This document shows positions 45,822 to 57,700 of a DNA stretch of 64,000 nt, piece after piece. Both the position numbers and the translations under genes were made by a program. The notes below the pieces were generated by a model. The model was not told the DNA's origin. It made no database searches and was given only the letters and a program-made list of their open reading frames with translations. Where the stretch lies: assembly GCA_963978545.1 (NCBI GenBank), contig OZ021722.1:107492942-107556941 (forward strand). Direction: 5' to 3'. The number at the start of each line of letters is the position of its first letter. Positions within the stretch are counted from its first letter, which is position 1. The stretch comes from Linyphia triangularis. Lineage: Eukaryota > Arthropoda > Arachnida > Araneae > Linyphiidae.

Positions 45822-47250
45822 TTGGTAAAAAATGACTTTTACCCTTCTCCTCTGAGAACACTGTTGCAGAATAATTATGCAGGGTCAATTAGATTGCACG
45901 AATACACTTATACTTACATATTTGCAGAAAGTTGTAGAAACAGTTTTAATGAGAGAAAGTCATTAGAATTAATAACGAAATGTGGTTGTTACAGATACCA
46001 CCAAATGAAATACAAACAAACAGTTCAAAATTCTAAAGAGTCAGATGTCAATATTTTTCAGAGTTCTCTGGTGCCTTTACGATTTGTTTAGAGTACAACT
46101 GAGAAAAAAGTAATTTGTAAAAGCCCCACAACTCATCGCATCGGTATTGTCGAACAATCAGATTACAATTCACCAAGGGTACCATAAATATAACAAAACG
46201 CGAGGTAGATTACATCCAAACAAAAATTAGTTCACTCAAAAACACAAAAAATAATGGAGTTGTAGAATTTATACAAACACTATCTTTTACTATAGTTGTT
46301 TCCATGTTGTTACTAACACAAACCCAACCATGAAGTGTTACATATGCGGTGAAACATCCAAAAACTTAAACGATTTAACAAAAACACAGGAGATTGATAA
46401 AAGGCCCTTCAATTCAGATTATCTATTTTGCATGCGCGTATTTGTTTGTTTGATATAGCATACCCCATTTAACGCGCAGACCCGCCTGTTAAAAGTAGCA
46501 ACTTCGAACACTAGAAGATAAAAATAGAGTTAAGAAGAAGAAACTGAAATCCAAGAAGAGTTCAGAAGCAAGCTTGGTTTCACTATTGAAGTACCAAAAC
46601 CCAGATTTGGTAACAGTAATGAATACAATACAAGTAGAAGGTTTTCCAACGATATGTTCTGGCTGCTGAAACCACGGGATATGATGTCAATTTGATTCAC
46701 TAATTAAAGAACATTTTAGAAATGTTTATCTAGTAGTTATAGAACTGATACAAAGAGATTTTCTAACAACAACACCATGGATACAGCCAAACTCTATGTA
46801 CTGCCATACCCATGGCAACCTATGACTCTAACAATGCATACAACGCTGTTATATGGTCCCATAGTTGTAAAAAATGCCTTATTGCTGATTGGGAGGTTAT
46901 AATAAGAAATTGAGAAGGTAAGGAATACACATTTAAGGTATATTGCTGATTAGTTAAAAAACATTTCGAGAAAATAATGGAATACAGATGTGCGGAATAG
47001 ACTGCTATTGAACTAGGAACCTCTCATAATAAATATGAGATGTATTATGCCCCTAAAAAGAGTAAATCTTTTTTTAAGAATAGACTGCCCCTGTTTTTTC
47101 TCGGGTATTTTATCGAAAACCAAATAATGCTAAATTAGAAACTGAATAAAATCTTCGAATAAATCATCAGATGAAGAGCCAAGATAAGCTATTTGAAGTA
47201 AAACTAGCAATATTAAAATACCAAATAATTATGGGATTGATAATGAATTC
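45822..47250 (+). pseudogene. Decayed coding region, unknown arthropod-type protein
   Basis: Coding character runs across several plus-strand frames. The first part (45822-46091) reads NYAGSIRL, FAESCRNSFNERKS, GCYRYHQMKYKQTVQ and FQSSLVPLRFV. After a stop, HRIGIVEQSDYNSPRV and, in another frame, RGRLHPNK follow. From 46330 come MKCYICGETSKNLNDLTK (a CxxC pair), EIQEEFRSKLGF, VPKPRFGNSN and SRRF. Further on are TAKLYVLPYPWQPMTLTMH and RNTHLR. Frequent stops and frameshifts show it is dead. The phrases look like real protein, and I have an uncertain impression of similar uncharacterised proteins repeated in arthropod genomes, possibly tied to a mobile element. Function unknown. Confidence 0.6.
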
Positions 47251-47660
47251 AATGCACATTTTGAAAATGCAGTGATATTTTTTTAACATGGAACATACCT
47301 AACGATAAATCATAAATGAATGATAAGTTAAGTGCAGAATGGTTTAGCATAAAATTACCCATTAATATTATCCAATGATAATGATATTCGTGTAATAAAA
47401 AAAAAAAACGTAATTTTTAATAAAATATTTTTTTTTTTTTCATCTAAAGAAGAAAATTCTCTTTTTTATTCAATAAATTAAAGAATTTTCGCATTTAAAC
47501 ACTATTCTGGCACGAAAATAATTTTTGCCAACTTTTCGATGCAAATACCCATGCATGTTTAGAGTAAAAAGATTTTGTTTCTTTCCTGTAACCGTTGGAC
47601 TCGTGCTATCCCCTTACAATATTCAATTCATACTGAAATTAAATGAAATCTTATAGGAAA
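47251..47660. other. AT-rich interval, nothing recognised
   Basis: Homopolymer-rich sequence without supported features. Confidence 0.4.
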
Positions 47661-47935
47661 TACTTACGCATTCTTTCGCAAGGGACAAAACTTCGCAAAC
47701 AATCTCTTAATCCACCATAAATCTATCACAAGGATATCGAATGTTTCCCAGGCGATTTCGAATTTCTCCCGATAACCCCCACATAACCGAAAGTGTCCCA
47801 TTTCCTCAAAACCGGAAGCACAAGAGAGTGTCGTGCAAAGAAACAAGCCATGACCCGGACGACCAATTATGATCGGCTGACTTCTACAAGAATAGAAGGA
47901 AATAAAATCTTTCAGTCACCCCCCCCCCCCCTCAC

Positions 47936-48029
47936 CGCAATTAGACGAACTCTTTTCCATTGTTGTGTAATCTTCCATTCCAAGTTTCCCATAGCGTCTT
48001 CTGCCTTTGTAACCCCGATTCGCCGCCAT
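47936..48029 (-). CDS. Possible first coding exon of a host gene
   Basis: On the minus strand AAAATGGCGGCGAATCGGGG places an ATG in the AAATGGCGGC context, a YY1-type motif common at metazoan gene starts. The frame encodes MAANRGYKGRRRYGKLG and about 14 more residues, then meets G|GTGAGG, a good splice donor (GTGAG at 47931-47935 on the minus strand). The surrounding 47.75-48.3 kb is visibly richer in CpG than the rest of the window. No product is recognised and no second exon was found downstream on this strand, where a poly-C/G run and repeats follow. Confidence 0.35.
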
Positions 48030-48310
48030 TTTCTTTTTTGCAGCTGTCTGCCTAAAAATAAATTAGAACTTTTTTTTTTTTTTTCCGCGCGTGCATGTTC
48101 TGGCGGGAGATTAAAAACTGCTGTGTTTGCATTCGATTTTGACTACAACAACAATATGTGGGAAATAAAAGAACATAGAAGGGAAGTTTCAGGAAGTTTA
48201 TGTTCTTTGTTACCGTTCTTTCCTTTAATTTCGGTTAATTGAGATCAACGAAAGTTGGACACGCTTCGCGGAAGTTTCTTGTTTCTGTGGTGAGGCTTCT
48301 TTAATATTCG
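48030..48310 (-). promoter_or_regulatory. CpG-richer candidate promoter
   Basis: CGCGCGTGCATG, CGCTTCGCGGAAG and similar CpG-containing stretches cluster upstream of the putative minus-strand ATG. There is no clear TATA box, as is usual for YY1-type start regions. This is inference from composition only. The 149-codon plus ORF at 47793-48242 crosses the same region and is judged fortuitous. Confidence 0.25.
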
Positions 48311-48925
48311 TTTTATGGGTTTCAATTGTTGATTCCGGTTAGGGCGAGTGAAATCCGATTTAGGTTCAAAAACAAACCACAGTTCGATGAAAAGAAGATA
48401 CTAAAGCGGAGTGGGATAATCGTGATTATATATTTTATTTTTAGAATATCCGTAATAAACTTAATAAGTTCTTTTGTTAATCTTTTAGTATTAAAAGTTA
48501 CAATTCTCTGATATTCTTCGGTTAACTGGTATAACAGGCTGCGGGATGTGTGGCACTAGGATACCACAGCATAAAAATCGTCATTTTTTAATCTTCTGTT
48601 GAGCGTATTTGATCGATGGATCTGACAAGATCAGATGATTTTGTCTCTTCACTCGGTCGGCTAATTATCTGTCAAATGCATGGGATATTTTATTTATTTA
48701 TTTTTATCTTCTTTTTTCACTTCTTATAATGCTGTTTATCTATAAAAATCATCCGAAAAATCAATAATATGTCACAATAGCCATTTTATATCACTTTGGC
48801 GGGATTTTTAGAGCATACTTTTTGCGAGAACTGTTTATTTTAGGTTAGATTCCGAATTATTAAACGGAAAATTCCCGAAATCCCTTAAAACTTTCTGAAA
48901 ATACTAAAATTATTTTTTATCTTTC
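48311..48925. other. AT-rich interval, nothing recognised
   Basis: No supported features. Confidence 0.4.
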
Positions 48926-48929
48926 TAGT

Positions 48930-49560
48930 ATTTTTTTTTTCTTTTTATAGTTTTAAAATTAATTACAGAACATTAAAAAAAAAATGTTCCCAAACAAATC
49001 GTTCACTTGGAGAAGTGAAATTATTTTTAAAGCAGGTGATTTTCTCTTTGTAGCATTTTTTTATAGTTTTAAAATTAATTACAAAACATTTAAAAAAAAA
49101 AAAAAATCACAAAAAAAAAATCGTTCACTTGGTAAAGGGAAACAATTAAATTAAGGGGAATTATTTTTAAAGCCGACGATTTTCGCATTCTAGCATTTTT
49201 TTGTAGTTTTAAAATTAATTACAAAACATTAAACTGTTCACAAAAAAATCGTTCCTTGTAGAAGGGAAAAATAAAATTAAGAAGTTATTTTTTAGGCAGA
49301 CTATTTTCTCTTTTTACCATTTTTTTAGAGTTTTAAAATTAATTGCAAATTATTAAAAACAAAATTCCAAAACAATCGTTCACTTGGCGAAGGGAAATAA
49401 TAAAATTAAGGAAAGTTATTTTTAAAGCAGTGGATTTTCTCTTTCTAGCATTTTTTTTTTTTTTTTATAGTATGAAAATTAATTACAAAACATTTAAAAA
49501 AAACTGTTCGCAAAAAATCGTTGTAAAAACGAGTACAAAGAAACTCGTCAACATTTAGAA
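48930..49560. repeat. ~115-145-bp tandem repeats, about five copies
   Basis: Each unit has AGTTTTAAAATTAATTACAA, an AAACATT plus poly-A run, ATCGTTCACTTGG and TTTTAAAGCAG...GATTTTCTC. Unit length varies with the homopolymers. The ORF at 49343-49558 lies wholly within them. Confidence 0.85.
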
Positions 49561-50675
49561 AAAAGAACATTAAAAAGTTTAAATATCACACCTTTCCTAT
49601 CACTTTTTTCTTCACTTCATAACACAAACTTTTGATACTTTAAACTTTGTTCCTTTCAACTTTGGGAAAACTTAGCAGTTGCACAGAAATTACAAAAATG
49701 TCTAGCTGTTTTCGGTGTCAGTTCTGTACACATCAAAACCACGTACTGTCACATAGGCTTCGAGTATAAAACTTCGACAGCAAGGTATCAATAACTAATG
49801 ATACTGAACACTGTCACGTTCCTAAACTGTAAATAAACAATTTCTGAAACAGTACAATGCTGATGATATTCGATTTTGAATAATTTTAAAAAAATTTTAC
49901 TTCCTAAACCGAATAATAATTAATAACATCATGCATATTTAAAATCGCATTGTCCTGTTATTATTTTATCACAGAGAATAAAAATATTTTAAACAAAACT
50001 AATTTTTCGTTTTACAAAGTTCTGTCTAAGCTAGTTTTGAAAGAGCGTCATTTGTAGAAAGCGATCAAAACACAAAAAATCATTGAGATTTAGGATTACT
50101 TTAAGGGGACTGTTAAGTCAAAAATAAAAACTCTTTAATTTTTGTCCAAAATTCATAGATTTTTTTTTTATAATTCAATAACAATAAGATGAAACACAAT
50201 ACAAAATTTCAATAATTTATATTGATTTTTTTTCAAGAAATTTAATTTTTTTTAAAAAAAATATAGCTATTTTTCAATAATTTTAAAAACGCTCCTTGCG
50301 ATTCAATTTTTTTCCAATCCATCTCAATTTTTTTACAAGCTAATCGAATATATACTTACATAATTGTGCATGGATTTTGCATTTGACTCATTGGTTAATT
50401 ATTTAAAAGAAAAACTTTGGTATAACAGCAAGAAATGCGAAATTTTTAAAATTATGCATTGCGAAAATTGCAGTAAAACAATTAAAAATCACCAGATTCC
50501 CAAACCCATGGACAATTGTGTTCAAAACAGTATAGTAAACCATGCCTCCAAATTTTAAAGAAATACATCAACTTTTGAAACGCGAGGAACAAATCGAATA
50601 CCATAAAAATCTTAAAATACACAAGATACAAAAGATATTGTTCCCTGACTAACAATTTCTTTGGTTTTATTTATT
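49561..50675. other. AT-rich interval with one MITE-like end
   Basis: TTTAAGGGGACTGTTAAGTC at 50101 resembles the left end of the TTAA MITE at 4218, but no partner end was found. A 64-codon ORF (50364-50558) with Cys pairs (IMHCENCSK) is isolated. Nothing else is supported. Confidence 0.35.
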
Positions 50676-50854
50676 AACAAGCTGAATACCCGTGCTTCAA
50701 TTCTACCATGTGCATTTTATCAATCAAAAGGCATTCATGCATTCCACATCTCGAGTGTTCTATCCAGTTTCGATCTCTGAAAATTAAACTTTCGTTTCAA
50801 ATTTTATAATTCTGATTATATTGGAAGTAAGGTATAGGGATAATCTTAACATAT

Positions 50855-51306
50855 TGTTGCACAAATTGTCTGTATATAGTGTAAATAGTGACGTTTTATT
50901 TTAAAATTCTATTGTAATTTATTTTTATCTTATTTTATTTATTAACAGCGATTATACAGGTTAGAAAAAGGTGGCAACACCTAAAGCAATCGAGAAATGT
51001 CCAGATGTTTCTTTATCGACGAATTGACCGGAAATTTCGCGAATGTTCTCTCGCGCCAAGTATAAATAAAACTGGAGATCAGGAAAGTTTTCAGATTGAT
51101 TTTGATGTGAGCTGATCGCTTTGTTTACTAGAGTGAACTTGTATAATCGCTGTATTTGAAGTTGTTCTTACTGAAGCTTGTGTTGAAGCTGGAGGGTGAT
51201 TAAACTGTTGTCTTTGAATAAATTTTGTGCCTTTGCAGAGTGAATAAATAGTAGTTTTTATCTTAAAAACTGTGCCATCATTCCCTCAGCGGAAAAATTC
51301 ATAACA
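50855..51306 (+). mobile_element. Solo LTR, Gypsy-type candidate, copy 2
   Basis: A 452-bp relative of 43183-43647: TGTTGCACAAATTGTCTG to TTCATAACA, with TATAAATAAA near 51061, AATAAA motifs near 51217 and 51244, and ATAT at 50851-50854 and 51307-51310. Without it the Helitron-type monomer sequence is continuous. Confidence 0.85.
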
Positions 51307-51310
51307 ATAT

Positions 51311-51720
51311 GAACAGTTTTGATCCCATTTCGACCCTTTAAAATGAATTAATCGGGATCGAAAGAGCTTACTTTTTCTATGCTTCGCTTTGCTGATATTT
51401 GTACCAAATTACATAAATGTGACTACATTGGAAGTAGAACTGGTTTGGAACGTTTAGATCCCTTTTGACTCTTTAGAATCAGTTAAACGATATTGGAATA
51501 GCTTAGTTTAGTGGCAGATGTATCAAATTGCAGAATTCTTATTTCTTTGAAAATGGGACATTGCGCTACTCTTCGGCCCTTTAAAATGAGTTAATCAAGA
51601 TCGGAATTATTTACTTTATCCATGCTTGCCTTTGGTATCAAATTTCAGAGTTAAGACTATATTGAAAGTTGGAAATTGGGATATTACTCATTTGGATTGT
51701 TTCGACCCCTTTTCGCCCCT
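51311..51720. repeat. Diverged ~130-150-bp monomers flanking the array
   Basis: TTTCGACCCTTTAAAATGAA, TTAATCGGGATCGAAAGAGC and TGGTTTGGAACGTTTAGATC are separate, diverged versions of the monomer seen at 18-19.5 kb. They form the older edge of the satellite. Confidence 0.85.
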
Positions 51721-54700
51721 ATAATCTTAGTTAATTTTGATCGCAATAGATTGATTTTTCTATTCTTGTCCTTAATGACTTTTGTTAATAATATCAGAGT
51801 TGTGGCTATATTGCAAGTGGATTCCACGTTTGACCCTTCAAAACTGGTTAATCGACATCGGAATAATTTACTTTTCTATGCTTGCTCTTGTTGACTTTAG
51901 TACCAATTTTCTGAGAGATGACTGCACTGGAAGTAGAAAATTGGAATATTCCTTTCTGGAACGTTTAAAACCATTTTCGACCCTATAATCTTAGTTAATT
52001 TTGATCGCAATAGATTGATTTTTCTATTCTTGTCCTTAATGACTTTTGTTAATAATATCAGAGTTGTGGCTATATTGCAAGTGGATTCCACGTTTGACCC
52101 TTCAAAACTGGTTAATCGACATCGGAATAATTTACTTTTCTATGCTTGCTCTTGTTGACTTTAGTACCAATTTTCTGAGAGATGACTGCACTGGAAGTAG
52201 AAAATTGGAATATTCCTTTCTGGAACGTTTAAAACCATTTTCGACCCTATAATCTTAGTTAATTTTGATCGCAATAGATTGATTTTTCTATTCTTGTCCT
52301 TAATGACTTTTGTTAATAATATCAGAGTTGTGGCTATATTGCAAGTGGATTCCACGTTTGACCCTTCAAAACTGGTTAATCGACATCGGAATAATTTACT
52401 TTTCTATGCTTGCTCTTGTTGACTTTAGTACCAATTTTCTGAGAGATGACTGCACTGGAAGTAGAAAATTGGAATATTCCTTTCTGGAACGTTTAAAACC
52501 ATTTTCGACCCTATAATCTTAGTTAATTTTGATCGCAATAGATTGATTTTTCTATTCTTGTCCTTAATGACTTTTGTTAATAATATCAGAGTTGTGGCTA
52601 TATTGCAAGTGGATTCCACGTTTGACCCTTCAAAACTGGTTAATCGACATCGGAATAATTTACTTTTTCTATGCTTGCTCTTGTTGACTTTAGTACCAAT
52701 TTTCTGAGAGATGACTGCACTGGAAGTAGAAAATTGGAATATTCCTTTCTGGAACGTTTAAAACCATTTTCGACCCTATAATCTTAGTTAATTTTGATCG
52801 CAATAGATTGATTTTTCTATTCTTGTCCTTAATGACTTTTGTTAATAATATCAGAGTTGTGGCTATATTGCAAGTGGATTCCACGTTTGACCCTTCAAAA
52901 CTGGTTAATCGACATCGGAATAATTTACTTTTCTATGCTTGCTCTTGTTGACTTTAGTACCAATTTTCTGAGAGATGACTGCACTGGAAGTAGAAAATTG
53001 GAATATTCCTTTCTGGAACGTTTAAAACCATTTTCGACCCTATAATCTTAGTTAATTTTGATCGCAATAGATTGATTTTTCTATTCTTGTCCTTAATGAC
53101 TTTTGTTAATAATATCAGAGTTGTGGCTATATTGCAAGTGGATTCCACGTTTGACCCTTCAAAACTGGTTAATCGACATCGGAATAATTTACTTTTTCTA
53201 TGCTTGCTCTTGTTGACTTTAGTACCAATTTTCTGAGAGATGACTGCACTGGAAGTAGAAAATTGGAATATTCCTTTCTGGAACGTTTAAAACCATTTTC
53301 GACCCTATAATCTTAGTTAATTTTGATCGCAATAGATTGATTTTTCTATTCTTGTCCTTAATGACTTTTGTTAATAATATCAGAGTTGTGGCTATATTGC
53401 AAGTGGATTCCACGTTTGACCCTTCAAAACTGGTTAATCGACATCGGAATAATTTACTTTTCTATGCTTGCTCTTGTTGACTTTAGTACCAATTTTCTGA
53501 GAGATGACTGCACTGGAAGTAGAAAATTGGAATATTCCTTTCTGGAACGTTTAAAACCATTTTCGACCCTATAATCTTAGTTAATTTTGATCGCAATAGA
53601 TTGATTTTTCTATTCTTGTCCTTAATGACTTTTGTTAATAATATCAGAGTTGTGGCTATATTGCAAGTGGATTCCACGTTTGACCCTTCAAAACTGGTTA
53701 ATCGACATCGGAATAATTTACTTTTTCTATGCTTGCTCTTGTTGACTTTAGTACCAATTTTCTGAGAGATGACTGCACTGGAAGTAGAAAATTGGAATAT
53801 TCCTTTCTGGAACGTTTAAAACCATTTTCGACCCTATAATCTTAGTTAATTTTGATCGCAATAGATTGATTTTTCTATTCTTGTCCTTAATGACTTTTGT
53901 TAATAATATCAGAGTTGTGGCTATATTGCAAGTGGATTCCACGTTTGACCCTTCAAAACTGGTTAATCGACATCGGAATAATTTACTTTTTCTATGCTTG
54001 CTCTTGTTGACTTTAGTACCAATTTTCTGAGAGATGACTGCACTGGAAGTAGAAAATTGGAATATTCCTTTCTGGAACGTTTAAAACCATTTTCGACCCT
54101 ATAATCTTAGTTAATTTTGATCGCAATAGATTGATTTTTCTATTCTTGTCCTTAATGACTTTTGTTAATAATATCAGAGTTGTGGCTATATTGCAAGTGG
54201 ATTCCACGTTTGACCCTTCAAAACTGGTTAATCGACATCGGAATAATTTACTTTTTCTATGCTTGCTCTTGTTGACTTTAGTACCAATTTTCTGAGAGAT
54301 GACTGCACTGGAAGTAGAAAATTGGAATATTCCTTTCTGGAACGTTTAAAACCATTTTCGACCCTATAATCTTAGTTAATTTTGATCGCAATAGATTGAT
54401 TTTTCTATTCTTGTCCTTAATGACTTTTGTTAATAATATCAGAGTTGTGGCTATATTGCAAGTGGATTCCACGTTTGACCCTTCAAAACTGGTTAATCGA
54501 CATCGGAATAATTTACTTTTCTATGCTTGCTCTTGTTGACTTTAGTACCAATTTTCTGAGAGATGACTGCACTGGAAGTAGAAAATTGGAATATTCCTTT
54601 CTGGAACGTTTAAAACCATTTTCGACCCTATAATCTTAGTTAATTTTGATCGCAATAGATTGATTTTTCTATTCTTGTCCTTAATGACTTTTGTTAATAA

Positions 54701-57700
54701 TATCAGAGTTGTGGCTATATTGCAAGTGGATTCCACGTTTGACCCTTCAAAACTGGTTAATCGACATCGGAATAATTTACTTTTCTATGCTTGCTCTTGT
54801 TGACTTTAGTACCAATTTTCTGAGAGATGACTGCACTGGAAGTAGAAAATTGGAATATTCCTTTCTGGAACGTTTAAAACCATTTTCGACCCTATAATCT
54901 TAGTTAATTTTGATCGCAATAGATTGATTTTTCTATTCTTGTCCTTAATGACTTTTGTTAATAATATCAGAGTTGTGGCTATATTGCAAGTGGATTCCAC
55001 GTTTGACCCTTCAAAACTGGTTAATCGACATCGGAATAATTTACTTTTCTATGCTTGCTCTTGTTGACTTTAGTACCAATTTTCTGAGAGATGACTGCAC
55101 TGGAAGTAGAAAATTGGAATATTCCTTTCTGGAACGTTTAAAACCATTTTCGACCCTATAATCTTAGTTAATTTTGATCGCAATAGATTGATTTTTCTAT
55201 TCTTGTCCTTAATGACTTTTGTTAATAATATCAGAGTTGTGGCTATATTGCAAGTGGATTCCACGTTTGACCCTTCAAAACTGGTTAATCGACATCGGAA
55301 TAATTTACTTTTCTATGCTTGCTCTTGTTGACTTTAGTACCAATTTTCTGAGAGATGACTGCACTGGAAGTAGAAAATTGGAATATTCCTTTCTGGAACG
55401 TTTAAAACCATTTTCGACCCTATAATCTTAGTTAATTTTGATCGCAATAGATTGATTTTTCTATTCTTGTCCTTAATGACTTTTGTTAATAATATCAGAG
55501 TTGTGGCTATATTGCAAGTGGATTCCACGTTTGACCCTTCAAAACTGGTTAATCGACATCGGAATAATTTACTTTTCTATGCTTGCTCTTGTTGACTTTA
55601 GTACCAATTTTCTGAGAGATGACTGCACTGGAAGTAGAAAATTGGAATATTCCTTTCTGGAACGTTTAAAACCATTTTCGACCCTATAATCTTAGTTAAT
55701 TTTGATCGCAATAGATTGATTTTTCTATTCTTGTCCTTAATGACTTTTGTTAATAATATCAGAGTTGTGGCTATATTGCAAGTGGATTCCACGTTTGACC
55801 CTTCAAAACTGGTTAATCGACATCGGAATAATTTACTTTTCTATGCTTGCTCTTGTTGACTTTAGTACCAATTTTCTGAGAGATGACTGCACTGGAAGTA
55901 GAAAATTGGAATATTCCTTTCTGGAACGTTTAAAACCATTTTCGACCCTATAATCTTAGTTAATTTTGATCGCAATAGATTGATTTTTCTATTCTTGTCC
56001 TTAATGACTTTTGTTAATAATATCAGAGTTGTGGCTATATTGCAAGTGGATTCCACGTTTGACCCTTCAAAACTGGTTAATCGACATCGGAATAATTTAC
56101 TTTTCTATGCTTGCTCTTGTTGACTTTAGTACCAATTTTCTGAGAGATGACTGCACTGGAAGTAGAAAATTGGAATATTCCTTTCTGGAACGTTTAAAAC
56201 CATTTTCGACCCTATAATCTTAGTTAATTTTGATCGCAATAGATTGATTTTTCTATTCTTGTCCTTAATGACTTTTGTTAATAATATCAGAGTTGTGGCT
56301 ATATTGCAAGTGGATTCCACGTTTGACCCTTCAAAACTGGTTAATCGACATCGGAATAATTTACTTTTCTATGCTTGCTCTTGTTGACTTTAGTACCAAT
56401 TTTCTGAGAGATGACTGCACTGGAAGTAGAAAATTGGAATATTCCTTTCTGGAACGTTTAAAACCATTTTCGACCCTATAATCTTAGTTAATTTTGATCG
56501 CAATAGATTGATTTTTCTATTCTTGTCCTTAATGACTTTTGTTAATAATATCAGAGTTGTGGCTATATTGCAAGTGGATTCCACGTTTGACCCTTCAAAA
56601 CTGGTTAATCGACATCGGAATAATTTACTTTTCTATGCTTGCTCTTGTTGACTTTAGTACCAATTTTCTGAGAGATGACTGCACTGGAAGTAGAAAATTG
56701 GAATATTCCTTTCTGGAACGTTTAAAACCATTTTCGACCCTATAATCTTAGTTAATTTTGATCGCAATAGATTGATTTTTCTATTCTTGTCCTTAATGAC
56801 TTTTGTTAATAATATCAGAGTTGTGGCTATATTGCAAGTGGATTCCACGTTTGACCCTTCAAAACTGGTTAATCGACATCGGAATAATTTACTTTTCTAT
56901 GCTTGCTCTTGTTGACTTTAGTACCAATTTTCTGAGAGATGACTGCACTGGAAGTAGAAAATTGGAATATTCCTTTCTGGAACGTTTAAAACCATTTTCG
57001 ACCCTATAATCTTAGTTAATTTTGATCGCAATAGATTGATTTTTCTATTCTTGTCCTTAATGACTTTTGTTAATAATATCAGAGTTGTGGCTATATTGCA
57101 AGTGGATTCCACGTTTGACCCTTCAAAACTGGTTAATCGACATCGGAATAATTTACTTTTCTATGCTTGCTCTTGTTGACTTTAGTACCAATTTTCTGAG
57201 AGATGACTGCACTGGAAGTAGAAAATTGGAATATTCCTTTCTGGAACGTTTAAAACCATTTTCGACCCTATAATCTTAGTTAATTTTGATCGCAATAGAT
57301 TGATTTTTCTATTCTTGTCCTTAATGACTTTTGTTAATAATATCAGAGTTGTGGCTATATTGCAAGTGGATTCCACGTTTGACCCTTCAAAACTGGTTAA
57401 TCGACATCGGAATAATTTACTTTTCTATGCTTGCTCTTGTTGACTTTAGTACCAATTTTCTGAGAGATGACTGCACTGGAAGTAGAAAATTGGAATATTC
57501 CTTTCTGGAACGTTTAAAACCATTTTCGACCCTATAATCTTAGTTAATTTTGATCGCAATAGATTGATTTTTCTATTCTTGTCCTTAATGACTTTTGTTA
57601 ATAATATCAGAGTTGTGGCTATATTGCAAGTGGATTCCACGTTTGACCCTTCAAAACTGGTTAATCGACATCGGAATAATTTACTTTTCTATGCTTGCTC

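Noticed and set aside
47793..48242. 149-codon plus-strand ORF as a gene
   Set aside because: It contains poly-Pro and poly-Phe from C and T runs, lacks any motif, and overlaps a better-supported exon on the other strand.
50101..50180. A second TTAA MITE related to 4218-4943
   Set aside because: Only a left-end resemblance (TTAAGGGG) was seen; no inverted partner or second TTAA could be found.
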